The translations under genes were made by a program, and so were the position numbers. Positions 33,483 to 51,008 of a stretch of 64,000 nucleotides of DNA are shown here, one piece after another; within the stretch, counting starts at the first letter, position 1; every line of letters begins with the position of its first letter. The DNA is taken from the NCBI GenBank assembly GCA_001584585.1, contig LSYV01000004.1:552349-616348 (forward strand), in the 5' to 3' direction. The DNA is from Gonium pectorale. Its lineage: Eukaryota > Chlorophyta > Chlorophyceae > Chlamydomonadales > Volvocaceae. Under the pieces are notes generated by a model. The model worked only from the letters and a program-made list of their open reading frames with translations. It made no database searches and had not been told where the DNA came from.

Positions 33483-36400
33483 ACGAGTGCCGCCGTCCTC
33501 AATACCAGCTTCGTAACCAACAAGGAGCAGGTGGGCGGGGGCCGCTACAATGCCTGCGCTAAGTTGCGGCCTTTATATAGTCCGCCTGAGAGGTTAGCCT
33601 TGATGCACCTTTCCGGGGACCCGCATGTGTTTGGTCGCCATCGGCCCCGTGGCCTGCGCTGCGCTCCTGCCAATTATAACCACTTTGGCTCAAGCACGTG
33701 CATTGGCCGCTGATGCACTTTCGGTGAGGGTCGGTGTTGGAGGGTCGGCGGGGCGGGGTCGGAGGGTTTTGCAGTAACACGCCTGGGCGCTCAACCCCTG
33801 CGTTTCGCCATTCGCTGGCTGCCAAAGGGTCCTCACCAGCGCCCGAAGTGTGCACTGCACACGGCTGGAAATGTAGCAGTCCCGGTCGCTCCCGCTGGCG
33901 TAGCGCCGCAATGTCACGGCGTGCTACGGGCACCCTACCTCCACGCCACGGCACACCGCCACACCGCCACACGCACTCGGCCCTCTGCACCGGGCTAACA
34001 GACCCACTTAGCCCATGCATACAGCCCGCAAGCGCCCACTCTCCTCGCCGCCGTTTGTGCCGCGCTCCGTTTCGCTTGCCCCGGATCGCCGCGTTGCAGC
34101 ACGTGCCGCTCCGTGCGCCGCAAGCCGTCACATGATCCCCGATGCCCCGGTGCATCCCTCATAGCCCTCACACACACCCTTCATCTTCCCGCCCTATGAC
34201 AGTACATGGCCCTCTACAAGCGGAGCATTGAGGACCCCGCGGGCTTCTGGGCTGAGATCGCCGAGCAGTTCCACTGGGAGAAGAAGGTGCGGGGCCTCGG
34301 GGCCAGTCTTGCAGGGAGCTGCTGCCATGCACATTCATCAGCCGACAGGAGGCAGCACCAAACAGCTGCCAACCCGCCCGCGCACTTGACTTCGACCCCG
34401 CCCGTCCTACGGCCGCGCGTATCGATCTTGCACCGCTGTGTTGCCGCTCCGTTCCTCCTTACCAACCGGTACTTACCTTGATCCGCATCAGCATCGCTCT
34501 TTGCTGCGTGTTGCACTCACCGGCGCCCTCCACTCTCCTTACCAGTATGGACTCGTGGAATAGACCCTAACCCTCCTCCTCCCCCCTCCCCCCGCGCCCT
34601 TCATCCTCCCCCTCCCCCTCCCCCTCCCCCGCAGTGGGAGCCCAACCACATGCGCTACAACTTCGACGTGCGAGAGGGGCCCATCTCGGTGGAGTGGTTC
34701 CGTGGCGCCACCACCAACCTGGCCTACAACTGCCTGGACCGCCACGTGGAGGCGGGCCGCGGCGGCGACGTGTGCTTCATCTGGGAGGGCAACGACGTGG
34801 GGCGCGAGAAGACCATGACGTACGGCGAGGCGCTGGACGAGGTTTGCCGCCTGGTGAGTGGCGCCACGCGTCGGTGAGCCGGTGCGAAGTTGGCATGGAG
34901 GGTAACCTGGAGCGCGTCGTTTGAGTGGCACGCGGCGGGGCCCAGTCCGCCCTACGGGACTTCGCACTTCGTGCCCGCCATGCGCTTGCCTCTGGCTTCC
35001 GAATCAGTGCGGGAACCCCCCTTTGCCTCCTGGCAATCGCAGGCCAACTGGCTCCGCGCCGCCGGCGTTAAGAAGGGCGACGCGGTCGCCATCTACATGC
35101 CCATGCTTCTGGAGCTGCCGCTGGCTATGCTTGCGTGTGCGCGCATCGGTGCGGTGCACAGCGTTGTGTTCGGCGGCTTCAGCGCTGAGGCGCTGGCGGG
35201 CCGCATGGAGGACTGCAAGGCAAAGGTGCGTGTGTTGAGGCGTGTTGGTGTGTCGTGTACGCCAACAGCGTGCTGGCGCGCGAAGGGCTGCGGATGCATT
35301 GTCCGGTGCTTGGGAGCGCTGCCGTCAAGGAAATGGCAGGGACGGGTGCAAACGGGAAGGACGGGCCGCATCGAGGCTAGGCTACGCTAACCCGCGCTCG
35401 AAACGCTGTGAGTTTCCCAGCGACGTCGGTGTTCGGTGGCCGGTGGCCGGGGGGAATTCCTGACGAGCGCGGTTGCGGACCTCCAGGCGCCAGCACTCTG
35501 CGCGCCCGTCGGCTTGCCCTGGACGGCATTCCGAAAACACGTATGCAAGCGGCAAGCAACGAAACGAGGATAGGGGTGACCACGGTCGCCTGCTGCCGGA
35601 CGAGCCCTTACGCCGCGCGCTGCCGGCGCCCCCAAGCTGCCAGCGGGCTCTCCCATACGATGCGCACCATACTCGCGCCCGGCTCACCGCGCCCCGCCCG
35701 CCTCTTGGCCTGCCGCCCTCCTCCCTGTGTCGGCTGCGCGCTCGCAGGTGCTCCTGACGGCCAGCGGTGTGATGCGCGGGCCCAAGAGCATCGAGCTGAA
35801 GAAGATCGCCGACAAGGCCGTCGACATGTGCACCAAGGCCGGCCACACGGTAAGATTGTGGCGGCCGGGACGGGATGGGGGAAATCACACTGGCGCCGCC
35901 CGTGCCGCTCCGTGCCTGACGGCAAGAGGCACGCGACGGAGTCCTCTAGGGGATTCCGGGCAGGTCCGGGCAGGTCCGGCCAGGTCTGTCGTTATTGCCT
36001 CCCTCCGCTCAGCTCCCAAACTCGCGCACCCGTGTCACAAACGCACACCTTTAACTCGCCCTCGCCCGCAGGTGGAATCGGTGCTGGTGTACGAGAACGA
36101 CAATGCGGTGGGCGCAGCCGACTGCCCCTTCACGCCGGGCCGGGACCGCTGGTGGCAGAGCGAGGTGGCGGCGCAGCCCGACCGCTGCCCCGTGGAGTGG
36201 GTGGAGTCGGAGCACCCCCTCTTCCTGCTCTACACCTCGGGCTCTACCGGTAGGGCGGCGGAAGCGGGGGCAGCGGCGCACGATGCACCCACCGTTATAT
36301 GGCGCACGTGGTGAAACGACACCGCCACATTAGCTTGCTCCATGCAATAATTGGTACGGCCGTGTGGGGCTTGATGAGACAAACTACAGCAAAATTCACC

Positions 36401-39141
36401 ATCTTTCACCTGATCATCTATGATTAGAATCTTTAACTCTGACCCCACACGGCACCGCGGCTCACCAGCCGTGGCACCTGGCGCTAGACGGGTGCACGCC
36501 GCACATGCGGCCCAGGCAGCCCGGGCGTGAATCCATTGCACCTGACGGCATGTGCGATGCCCCCATATGGAGCCCGGCGCGGGATGCGCCATTCCTGCAC
36601 CCCGTCATGACCCTTCCAAAGCGCTACCAGCCGCCGTCGTCTCCCTGCCGCTGAACGCCCTCCGCATCCATCATTCCTCCGCCGCCCTCGCCGTCCCTCC
36701 ATCCCCCGCCCCGCTCCCGCTCGCAGGCAAGCCCAAGGGCGTGCTGCACACAACTGGCGGCTACATGGTGTACGCCGCCACCACGAGCCGCCACGTGTTT
36801 GGCATGCAGCGCGGCGACGTGTACTGGTGCACCGCCGACTGCGGCTGGATCACGGGGCACTCCTACCTGGCATACGGGCCGCTCCTCAACGGCGTCACGC
36901 AGGTGGGCTGGGGTTGGCTGGGGCGGGGGGGGGGCGGTGAGGGGCCCTTGGAGCTGTGGGATGTTACGGATGTGCAACGTAGTCCCTTCTCTCACATGGC
37001 CATATGCATGCAGGGCCGGACGCCCCCGGCTGTAGCACCCAGCTGCCTCGTGTGCTTTCATACTCGGCAGGCCTGCCTTTTTGGATCCTCGTTCTCTCGT
37101 TGGCAGCACGCAGGTGAGCACGTAAGCTCATCAGACGGCGCCCGAATGATCCCCGCGCCTCTCTCACCTCCCTTGATTGCGTTCCCCGCCCCTCATGCCC
37201 CCGAGCACAGGTGGTGTTTGAGGGCGTGCCCACGCACCCCACGCCCGCCCGCTGCTGGGAGGTGGTCCAGCAGCACCGCGTGACGCAGTTCTACACGGCG
37301 CCGACGGCCATCCGCAGCCTGATTGGCTTTGGAGACCAGTGGGTCAAGCAGTGCGACACTAGCAGCCTGCGGCTGCTGGGCAGCGTGGGCGAGCCCATCA
37401 ACCCGGAGGCGTGGCGCTGGTACCACGAGGTGGTGGGCGGCGGACGGTGAGGGAGGGAGGGTGGGGGTGGTCATGGGCGGGAGCAAGTGCGTGTGTGTGT
37501 GTGGGGGGCGGCGGGGATAGGGCGGTGCCGGTGCCGGGAAGGCTTTTGGGTGGGCCGGCAAAGGACCGAGGGCGGGGAGGGAGCGTCTTTGGACCGCTTG
37601 CAGAGGCTTCTTTGGGACCGTGGGCCGGCGCGCGAGAAGCCGGCTGTGCACCTGGCGGGCTGCGCGGCAGCGCAGACGGAGGCGGAGGCGGAGGCGGGGC
37701 CAGCAGCACCAGCTCGCACCTGTCGGTGCCGGTGCTGCATCGACCCCACCGACCGCTCCGCGCCCGTGTTGCGGTGTCCCGTGCAGGTGCCCCATCGTGG
37801 ACACGTGGTGGCAGACGGAGACTGGCGGGCACATGATCACGCCGCTGCCGGGCGCCTGGGAGGAGAAGCCGGGCAGCGCCACGCTGCCCTTCTTCGGTGT
37901 GCGGCCCGTTGTGCTGGACGAGAAGGGCAACGAGCTGCAGGTATGGTGGGGGGGCGGCCGGCGGGTGGGCGGCGGGAGGGCGGCCATCCAGCCTCGGGGG
38001 AAGGGGATTGTGCGGGGCGGGCACCCGCCAGCGAGGTCAATACGCAGACGGGCGACTCAGTTGCATATAGATCTGATCTGGATCTTGACAGCTGCGCCAC
38101 GGGCAGGGCCCCCCAAGAGTGAAGGCGCATCTTGCGCCCCTTGGATTCCCCTGCTGACGAGCGGCTGCCCCTCCCCTGCTCCGGTGTGTGTGCGTGCGTG
38201 CGCCGTGCAGGGCGAGGCGGAGGGCGTCCTGGCCATAGCGCAGCCTTGGCCCTCGACCCTGCGCACCGTGTATGGCGACCACGAGCGCTACCAGACCAAC
38301 TACTTCGGGCCCTTCCCCGGGTACTACTTCACCGGTGAGGACTGGGGAGGCGGGCCTGCCGCCCTGCTGGCGGGCGGGCGTGGCGGGCGGTCTCGCGTGC
38401 CGCCTGCCCGAACGAGCCCCCGTCCCATCTCCACAGACGCTGAGTGATGTCCGTGCCCCGGATGCCCCGGATGCAGGCGACGGCTGCCGCCGCGACGCTG
38501 ACGGCTACTACTGGATCACGGGCCGCGTGGACGACGTGATCAACGTGTCGGGGCACCGCATCGGCACCGCCGAGGTGGAGTCCGCGCTGGTGGCGCACCC
38601 CGCGTGTGCCGAGGCGGCCGTTGTGGGGTACGACCACCCCATCAAGGGTCAGGGCATCTACGCCTACGTGACGCTCATGGGCGGCCTGGAGCCGAGCAAG
38701 GAGCTGAAGAAGGAGCTGGTCGCCTCGGTACGCTCGCACATCGGCGCCTTCGCGGCGCCCGACGTGATCCACTGGGTGAGCGGCTGGGAAAGGGTGTGGG
38801 AAAGGTGCGGTGGGGACCTTAGGGCCGAGGCCCTATAGTGGGGTGGGCCGCGTATTTGGGGCGGCAGGGCGACACGGCCTGGTGCCTGGATGGGCCTGTG
38901 TGGACGAGCCTTGCTGGGGTGGGCTGAGCGTGATGATCATGTCTGATCGGCTCGTCGGCCGCGCTGCCTTGCCCCCCCCCCGCCCGCCCAGGCGCCCGGT
39001 CTGCCCAAGACCCGCAGCGGCAAGATCATGCGCCGCGTGCTGCGCAAGATTGCGTCCAAGGAGGAGGACCAGCTGGGGGACATCAGCACGCTGGCGGACC
39101 CGGGCGTGGTGCAGCAGCTGGTGGAGCTGAGGGGCAAGTGA
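33483..39141 (+). CDS. ACS: acetyl-CoA synthetase (AMP-forming), 5' end uncertain
   Basis: Makes acetyl-CoA from acetate, ATP and CoA, a key step for growth on acetate. Twelve exons close in phase: 33483-33530, 34203-34286, 34635-34853, 35043-35225, 35748-35849, 36072-36249, 36727-36902, 37211-37446, 37787-37940, 38211-38334, 38477-38775, 38992-39141, giving 650 residues. Signatures: [42 protein letters not shown]-type [16 protein letters not shown], the AMP-binding P-loop [13 protein letters not shown] (split by an intron), [49 protein letters not shown] with the hinge [15 protein letters not shown], and [17 protein letters not shown] with the catalytic lysine (site of acetylation control). 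The first exon may extend in frame to 33441 (GVQCRVAAPEAPPQ); the initiator ATG and any targeting peptide were not resolved, so location is open. Confidence 0.95.
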
Positions 39142-39160
39142 GGCGGTGGCGTCGCAAGCG

Positions 39161-39195
<35 letters not shown>

Positions 39196-39221
39196 GTGGC
39201 TGGCTGGCTGGGTGGCTGGGT
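39161..39221. repeat. TGGC tetranucleotide microsatellite
   Basis: About fifteen TGGC units with a few GGGTGGC interruptions, twenty bases after the acetyl-CoA synthetase stop codon, so inside its 3' UTR. Confidence 0.95.
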
Positions 39222-39676
39222 GACTGACGCTGTCGAGACGCTGTTGCCGTTTCGTGTGCGCGGCACGTTGGGCGCCTCCCCAAGCACGGCGGCTGTTGGT
39301 GGTGCAAGTTTGAGTGCTGTGTGGGGAGGGACAGAGCCGCCAGCGGCAAGCCGGTTTCGGGACTGGGGTAGCAGGGGCAGAGATAAGCAAAAAGCAGGGA
39401 TGGTTAAGAACTTTGGGATGATTGGGACAGCGGTTAGTTGGGTAGCTATCAGTACGCAGGAGGATGGCGGCACCTATAGGGATGCGTTGGACTGCAACGG
39501 CCAGCTTGGCCGCTATGTGTTGGCCAGGACAATGGAGGCGGTGATCCGCGACCGCATCCGTCGGGCGGCGACAAGACTGGCCCCGCTTGGTTGGGTTTGC
39601 TACGTGCTGGAGGGCAGTTGAGCTCGCGAGAAGAAACTCTAGCAGCAAAGGATGGTTGCTATTGCGCATCCTATAG

Positions 39677-39681
39677 TGTAA
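39677..39681 (+). terminator. TGTAA polyadenylation signal of ACS
   Basis: TGTAA about 540 bases after the stop codon; the first such signal downstream of the gene that I can see. Confidence 0.5.
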
Positions 39682-40631
39682 GAGCGCGGAAGGCGTCAGA
39701 GGGAAGGCGGGCACGGACTGCCGCGCCCTCGCAAGCCCGCCCTGTGCTCAGGAGTTTTATAATTGTTACGGTGTGCGGCATAACCCTCCTTGGTTACACG
39801 GTGGATCGGCCCGAGCCCTTCGCCAATTGAGCGGTTCTCGAGGTCACTCTATTTTCGGAAACTGCAGGCACTCGTACGCCGTGCGTACGGAGACAATGGC
39901 TGTTTTGCGGTGTCGATTGCTCTACGCATTGAGGGTGGCAACAGGGGTTCTGTCCTTCTCGGTGACTGTTTTGCCCCGATAGGTCCCTGGTTCCTTTCAT
40001 GATAGCGCGCTCGGCGGCCAAGTCGGCGGCCATGTTGGAAGGGGCTTCTAAATTGCGTGCTCGTTCTCACGACTTCCCGAGAGATTTGCGTTTGCCTGTC
40101 TTTACTCATGTGCAGTTCTGGAAAATATGTTGCATGGCGTTGGTGTTCGCCACTGCAGCAGGCAACCCCTGAAGCCCCCTGGCACTGTGTAATTTTTCAA
40201 TTCTGCTCCATACGGAAACCAACTCCGTTGAACGATTGCTTGCATTCTACTAGATTCTACGTTCCTGGGCCAATCTTCATTGCACCTGTTTGGTGCCTTT
40301 ACAGGCGCTGCCCCAGTCGCAGGCCGCAAACGCGTCGGCCTTTGTTACAAGTAGATCATGATGGCACACACCGCCGATCAAACTATGTAATCTTCCTCCC
40401 CTACCCTGAATTGTTTGGCAAGCTCTCTAAATGCTGTATGCCCGCGGTCGGAGGCACATTCTTTACATACCCAAACCAATGTTCAACGTCCAACGGAAAC
40501 GTCCAGGCACCCGATGGCTGTCCTCCCTGTTTGACAAATTAAATAGCGGCCGCGTAACTGTTGTTCAAACAGATCCAGGCTTTGTGGCAAGTTTCTACCC
40601 TCATACATAGTACTTCTGCGTTCCACCTTCA

Positions 40632-43600
40632 ATGCAGCATGCCTCCCGCATACACGGCGTAAAGCCAACTACATATAAATATAGGGCTACCTGGCGACTT
40701 TGTCCGAGTCGACGCTTGCACATTGCTGCAAGCACAAGCAGCGGCGGGGAGCACTCCCTCAGGGCGCTCTCTTCCGAAGAATGGAAACTCAAGGCGAAGC
40801 GTGTTTCCCGCCAGGAGGTCGTGAGCGCAGGGTCACGCGCCGGCTTGCAGGTGGGGTTTGTGCGTCCGAGAAGACTTGCGCCTCCCGCCGGCGAATGCGC
40901 GTCGCTGCCCACCGGGGTTGGAATTGTGAAGATATAACCACTGGCCCCAAGGGCACCCTCCACGGCCACCCTCCGCGCTGACGCCACGGTCCCAGCTGGC
41001 TCCGCTCAGCCCGAGCAACGGAGTAGTTCGCGTTACCCCCAGAAAGGCCCCTCCCCCGCAAATGCCCTGCCTCCCCTTCGCCAGCCGGCGCAAGTGGAGC
41101 AGCAGCTGGACGTGTTTGAGAGCTTGCTTCCCAATCTCCCAATCAACACGGCCCAGATGAAGGCCTCGGACTGGGTGTGTGGGCGCGGTCTGCAGGGGGA
41201 TGTAGGCCTATGGGCTGTGCTGTGGGCGCCCCCATGCCTTTGTTACTGCTGACTGGCCGTGCCTGTGGTTACACCCGCCGGGCCCTTCATTCTTACCCTG
41301 CCCGTTGGCTGCCTGGCTGCTGATAAAGATTGCCTCCGTGCTGCCCCCGGCCTCGCGGGCTGGGCTTGCTGCCTGCTGTCTGCCTCAATTCAAACGCAAC
41401 TGTGGGCGTTGCCCCGCCCGCCAACGGCCAAACGTGTGGACAACCTCAGGCCAAGGTGGTGTGTGACCCCGACCTTGCCGCCAAGCTGGTCATCATCAAG
41501 GTGAGGCAGCCAGGCGTGGGTACAGGTCGCTGGGGTAGCTGCTCGGGGAGTAGTGGTGCCGCGGGTACCGGGGCATGGGGCGCCCCACCCTGCTGCCAAG
41601 CACCGGTAGCATGCGCTGCCAGCGGATGGCGGGCCTGCTTGGATCTACCCATTGGCCGCACGGGCTTTGACGGGTACCTGTGACAGTTAACCTTCAACCG
41701 TGGAGGCGAGGGGGTGCGCCCGGACGCCTCAGACCGCTGCGTGCGCCCGCTTCCCCTGATGTCCCATTTTTGCTGCCCCACGCCCCTCGCTCATGCACCC
41801 CCGTCGCCTCTCGTTTCCTCTCCCTCTACCATGGAAATTGAATGGAGGTTGCTCACCTGTAGGCGTGCCAGGGCCGACCTGCTGCGACGCCGCCCCTGCC
41901 CGCAAGCCCTGATTCCCCCTGTCCGACGCCAGTCACTCCCAGCTCCCCTGGGCCGCAGCCGCCGGTATAATGCCGTGCAACCCGTCGCAGGCCCCAGGGC
42001 TTGCGCCTCGCGAGCTGTTCCTCCCGTATATAATGAACCTCGCTCCCACATGCGCGCGTCGCCAGGTGGCCTTCCCAGCCCTCAATGTGGAGAGCATGCT
42101 TGCCAAGCACCCAAAGACGCTGCTGTGGAGTCGGAAGAAGCTGCAGGACAACATCGACCAGGTGCGCCCGCCCCTGGATCCACCTTGTGCAGCGCTGTTG
42201 CGGTGCTGCGATGCCGTGCCGCTGCTGCGTCCGCGCCTTCCGCCCGTCCGCCGGCCGACTTTCTCAGGCTTGGCTTGGGGTACTTGTGCCCCATACCCGG
42301 CCACATGCGCCCTCCACCTCTCCCTACCCCTACCCCCACCCCTACCGGTACCAGCACCGCGGGCGGGAAGCTCATCCGCACCCATGCCCGTCTTCCCGTG
42401 CACATGCTGCCTGGCGGCTCAACATGGGGCCCTGCACCCGGAACCCTCTGGGTTGCTACCTATCACTTTGTTGAAGATGCTGCCCCCGACCCTCTACCTG
42501 CTTTCCCCACCATCCCCGAAACCCTGCCGCGCGCAGATCGCCCCCGTGTTCTCCGCGCTGCCCCGCCCCGAGGTGGTCCTGTCGGTGCTGCCCGAGCTGC
42601 TGGACCCGCGCCAATGCTTCAGCGTAGTGGCCTCCCTCCGCAAGTGGTACCCCAAGCGGGACCCACTGGAGGTGCTGCAGGTGGGTCCGGGCCACGACAA
42701 CGGAGGCGGAATCGGCGGCGGTGGCAGGTCGGGCGGGTGGGCGGGGTGGGGGTCATCAAGAAGGGAAAGGGGGAGGGACCGCGGAAGGGGGTTCAAATCA
42801 CGTGGATGGGGTTTGTTGCTTTGGCTGAAGCTGAGGAGGCGGGCTGAGGCCCCGCAAGTGCTCCCACGGCGCCACGCAACGCGGAGGACTCCGGATGCCG
42901 CGCCTCATGCGGGGCTCTATGAGTCATGAGTGATAGGGACGGAGCTGGTGCCGTCCACGGCCACGGCGGGGCCCGTGGTCCCCGTGCCTTCCCTGCCTCC
43001 CTCGTCGCTGTGGGACCCGGGTGTCCAGTCGACCTGCGAAGCCGGTGTGCCAGCCCATCCTGCGCCGCGCCGCACGTCGGTGCCCACCACCCCACCCCAG
43101 CCCATCCCGACCCGGCCCTATCTGCAGGCGGACCCCGACGTCGTCCGGCGCGCCGAGATGTGGGACGCGCCGCTGGAGCCCGTGTTCTACGACCCTGCCA
43201 CCCGGACATGGACGGCCGCGGGCTACAGCCGGGCCAAGCAGGAGGACTGGCAGGTGGGGCGGAATGGGCGGGGGCGGGGGCGGGGGGCAAGGACGGGGAG
43301 GCCCGTTGTGAGAGCCGGTTGGGCTCATCACCTAACGAGGCTGAGCGCGCCGTGCCCGCAGATATCAATCAGTCTGCACATCACGAAGCTGCGTGACAAC
43401 TCACTCATCTAATGCGCATGTGCAGCGCTTCCGTTTCCTTGCCCTTGGGCTGAGACTGCGTTTGCACCCGTTGCCCGCTCTTGATGCCGCTGCGGCTGCA
43501 GGTGTACATTGAAAAGGAGCTCTACAAGCGCAAGCCGCAGCCAATCGACAAGCAAGACGCGTTGGTGGTGGGCGGCGCCGCCTCCGTCGCCGCCATCGCG

Positions 43601-43867
43601 TCCTCGTCCGCCGTCGCCTACGCGGCAGCAGCAGCAGCGGCGGCAGAGGCTGCTGCGGCGGCGGAGGCTGCGGAGGTCTCGTCGGCGTCGGACGGGCCAC
43701 CGAGCGCTGCAGGCAGCACGGCTGCCTCCACGCCGGAGGCCGCGTCAGGGGTACAAGCATATCGCAGAGCGACTGCCGTTGCTGCGGCTGGCCCAGCAAT
43801 GGAGGCTGTCCCAGAGCTTAGAGACGGGACGGTGGCTGCAGGGGAAGGCGGCGCAGGGACAGGGTAG
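40632..43867 (+). CDS. mTERF-like helical-repeat protein
   Basis: Exons 40632-40850, 41085-41174, 41450-41500, 42066-42161, 42537-42680, 43128-43253 and 43502-43867 join in phase to 363 residues. Exon 1 is rich in Arg/Ser/Ala and may be an organelle transit peptide. The middle has helical repeats of about 33 residues, for example FPALNVESMLAKHPKTLLW followed by LPRPEVVLSVLPELL and YPKRDPLEVLQADPDVV. The Leu/Pro pattern (hydrophobic helix, then a P-x-LL turn) resembles mTERF motifs of organelle nucleic-acid-binding proteins. A charged segment (KQEDWQVYIEKELYKRKPQP) leads into a C-terminal Ala-rich, probably disordered tail. The mTERF call is by motif pattern only. The start at 40632 is the earliest phase-compatible ATG; an upstream exon is possible. 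Intron 3 contains a LINE 3' end (41644-41690). Confidence 0.6.
41644..41690 (+). mobile_element. LINE 3'-end fragment in intron
   Basis: The sequence reads ...GRTGFDGYL and a stop, with the core GGCTTTGACGGGTACCTGT followed by a degenerate tail. The same end is seen at 52049 on the minus strand. Only the extreme 3' end is recognised; the 5' border is unclear. Confidence 0.5.
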
Positions 43868-45858
43868 GGGGAAGCGGCGGTGGCTGGGCGTGAAGGGCTG
43901 CAGACGCCTGCAGGGCCGCACCCTCGGCGTCAGTGGTGCGCTGACTGCGGCGTGCGAGGCCTAACCGCACAGGCCGTACGCTTGTGCGCAGAAATGGAAG
44001 CCCTCGAACCCTCCAGTCTTAATGCGCAGGGACGGGCCTGCAACCCACTTCGACACTTAGGCCTGACTAAGGTGTTCATTTTGTAGCCAAGTGCTGCTTG
44101 CGGTGGGACCCTACCTACAGGCTGTCTGGGATACTAGGCACGCCATACTTCGGCGTCAGGCGCTGAAGCGGGTAGAGACGAGGACCACAACCCGCTGCCC
44201 CACCCCATTATTCGCAGTTCGTCCATGCCCCCCCGGCTTTGACGGACGTGTAACCTGTAACCTGCTTAGGGCGGTGGGTGGGACAGGCCGGGCAGGCTCG
44301 GCGGTGCCGCCGTGGGCACGGGCGGAGGGGCAAAGGGCCGGGCTCGTAAGAGCAGAGGCAGCAAAGGAGCTAACCCCGCAGCGGCTGCGTGTCTTTGTGC
44401 GTGCGCCGGCCGCCACGGGCGTGAGATGGGACCCCGCGGCTGTTGCGAAAGGGCTGATGGTGGCGGCATTGGGCATCCTGGCGGCTGAACTTGACCTAGG
44501 GTATGATGGACCGCGGTACTACCTCGCCCCCCCTATGGCCTGGATCATCCGTCCCACACCTAAACCTGTAAGGCACAAAAGCAGTCAGCAAAAATCTGCA
44601 ATTACATAGTAACACCCGCCAATTGCTGTTGGCGCAAAGCGTCAGCGAAGGCTGCTGGTCTCCTCAGATTGACACCTTGGGTTGCCGCCCCCTTACGAAG
44701 TGCTTTTGGCCACCGCCGTTGCACCATATGGCGCACGGACGGGCCTCAATGTGTGGTCTTGCGCACCGTCAGCTGGCACGTACGGTATCTCTCGCTCACC
44801 GTCACCTCTCACAGTCAACTCTCTTTATCCCCACTCACAGCGCGCACAAGCGCCCCGGCAGCTCTTCTCAGCCCAATAACCAAACGAAAACATTTGTTTG
44901 GAACACGGCTCAACAAGCTCCCTTAATCGCCGCGATCTGTAAGCGCCAGCCTGAGGCGGCCTCAGGCGAGCCTAACCCCCACTTTAAGCACTGCCCTCCT
45001 GCCCGCGACAACAACGCAAAAAACGAAAGGAGCAACGTCGGCTTGGCACATCCATATGAGGACCCGACAAAATAAGTGCGCATGTTGCCTGTACTGTAGC
45101 TGCTACATGCACAAGGAGCGGCCTTCTTTCACCCCGCCGGGAGCAACCCCTCTGGGACGCTACCCGCCACACCCGATCCCTTCGTGTCGACCTTGTAAGT
45201 ACACTGCAGCCACCCTGCAGCCAGCGCGACGCGCCATGAGCCGTGCAAAACGAGCCCCTCCTCCCTAACGTTGGGTGCTGGCCTCCCTATCCCACCCGCA
45301 TGTACGGCCACGATGCACATCAACCTACAAACAGTTATGCAGAACGGAAACCACACACACGCGCATACTTTCTTCAGCCGCCCGCGTGGGTCAGCGGCGG
45401 CAACAACCGCCGGAGCCGCGGGGCAGGAGGCTCTCGCCCCGCCGCCTCCTGCCTCTCGAGACACGACAACATGCGCTCTGCACCCGAACCCGACTGACAC
45501 CCGCAAGCCCACGATCGCTGCCCGCCTGCCGGCCTGTCACCCGTCAGGAGGCCAAACGGCCCGGAGCAATGCGGGGCAGCGGTGCGCCTCCCGGCCACGA
45601 CTCTTCTTGCTGGGCAACCGTTCGTTTCTTTGGCTTTATCCCACCGCCAAGCGACGCGCGGGGTGCTGACTACCTCAGCGCTGGCAGTCCGCAGCCCGCT
45701 CCCTCCACTGCTCCCCAAACATCCTCTGGCGTCTGAACAATCCAAGCCGCTCCGCTGCGCAGCGACACACGCTGCGAGCGATGCATTCAGCGCCAAGGCT
45801 GTGTGCCGCCGTCGGATTCGGACCGTCGAGCGCCCCGTCCTTGCTGGCAGGATGGCTC
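43868..45858. other. convergent intergenic region with LINE fragment
   Basis: Between the mTERF-like gene (+) and NTRC (-). Besides the LINE copy at 44098-44262, an open frame continues to 44609 with a protein-like part (KELTPQRLRVFVRAPAATGV) of unknown origin. TGTAA also occurs at 44568. The right part should include the NTRC 3' UTR. Nothing else was recognised. Confidence 0.4.
44098..44262 (+). mobile_element. 5'-truncated LINE 3' end, copy A
   Basis: About 165 bases align with 55563-55728 with roughly nine of ten bases equal (shared blocks CCTACCTACAGGCTGTCTGG and CTTCGGCGTCAGGCGCTGAA). It ends in two TGTAACC units. CTGCTT directly precedes the 5' end and also follows the tail, a possible 6-bp target-site duplication. 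It is the terminal part of a non-LTR retrotransposon open frame plus its tail. Confidence 0.75.

Positions 45859-51008
<5,150 letters not shown>

Larger units (their letters stand above)
39142..40631. other. 3' flank of ACS and intergenic; no gene seen
   Basis: Holds a GGCT repeat, a TGTAA signal and unassigned, less GC-rich sequence (39800-40600) with no recognisable domain. Confidence 0.5.
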
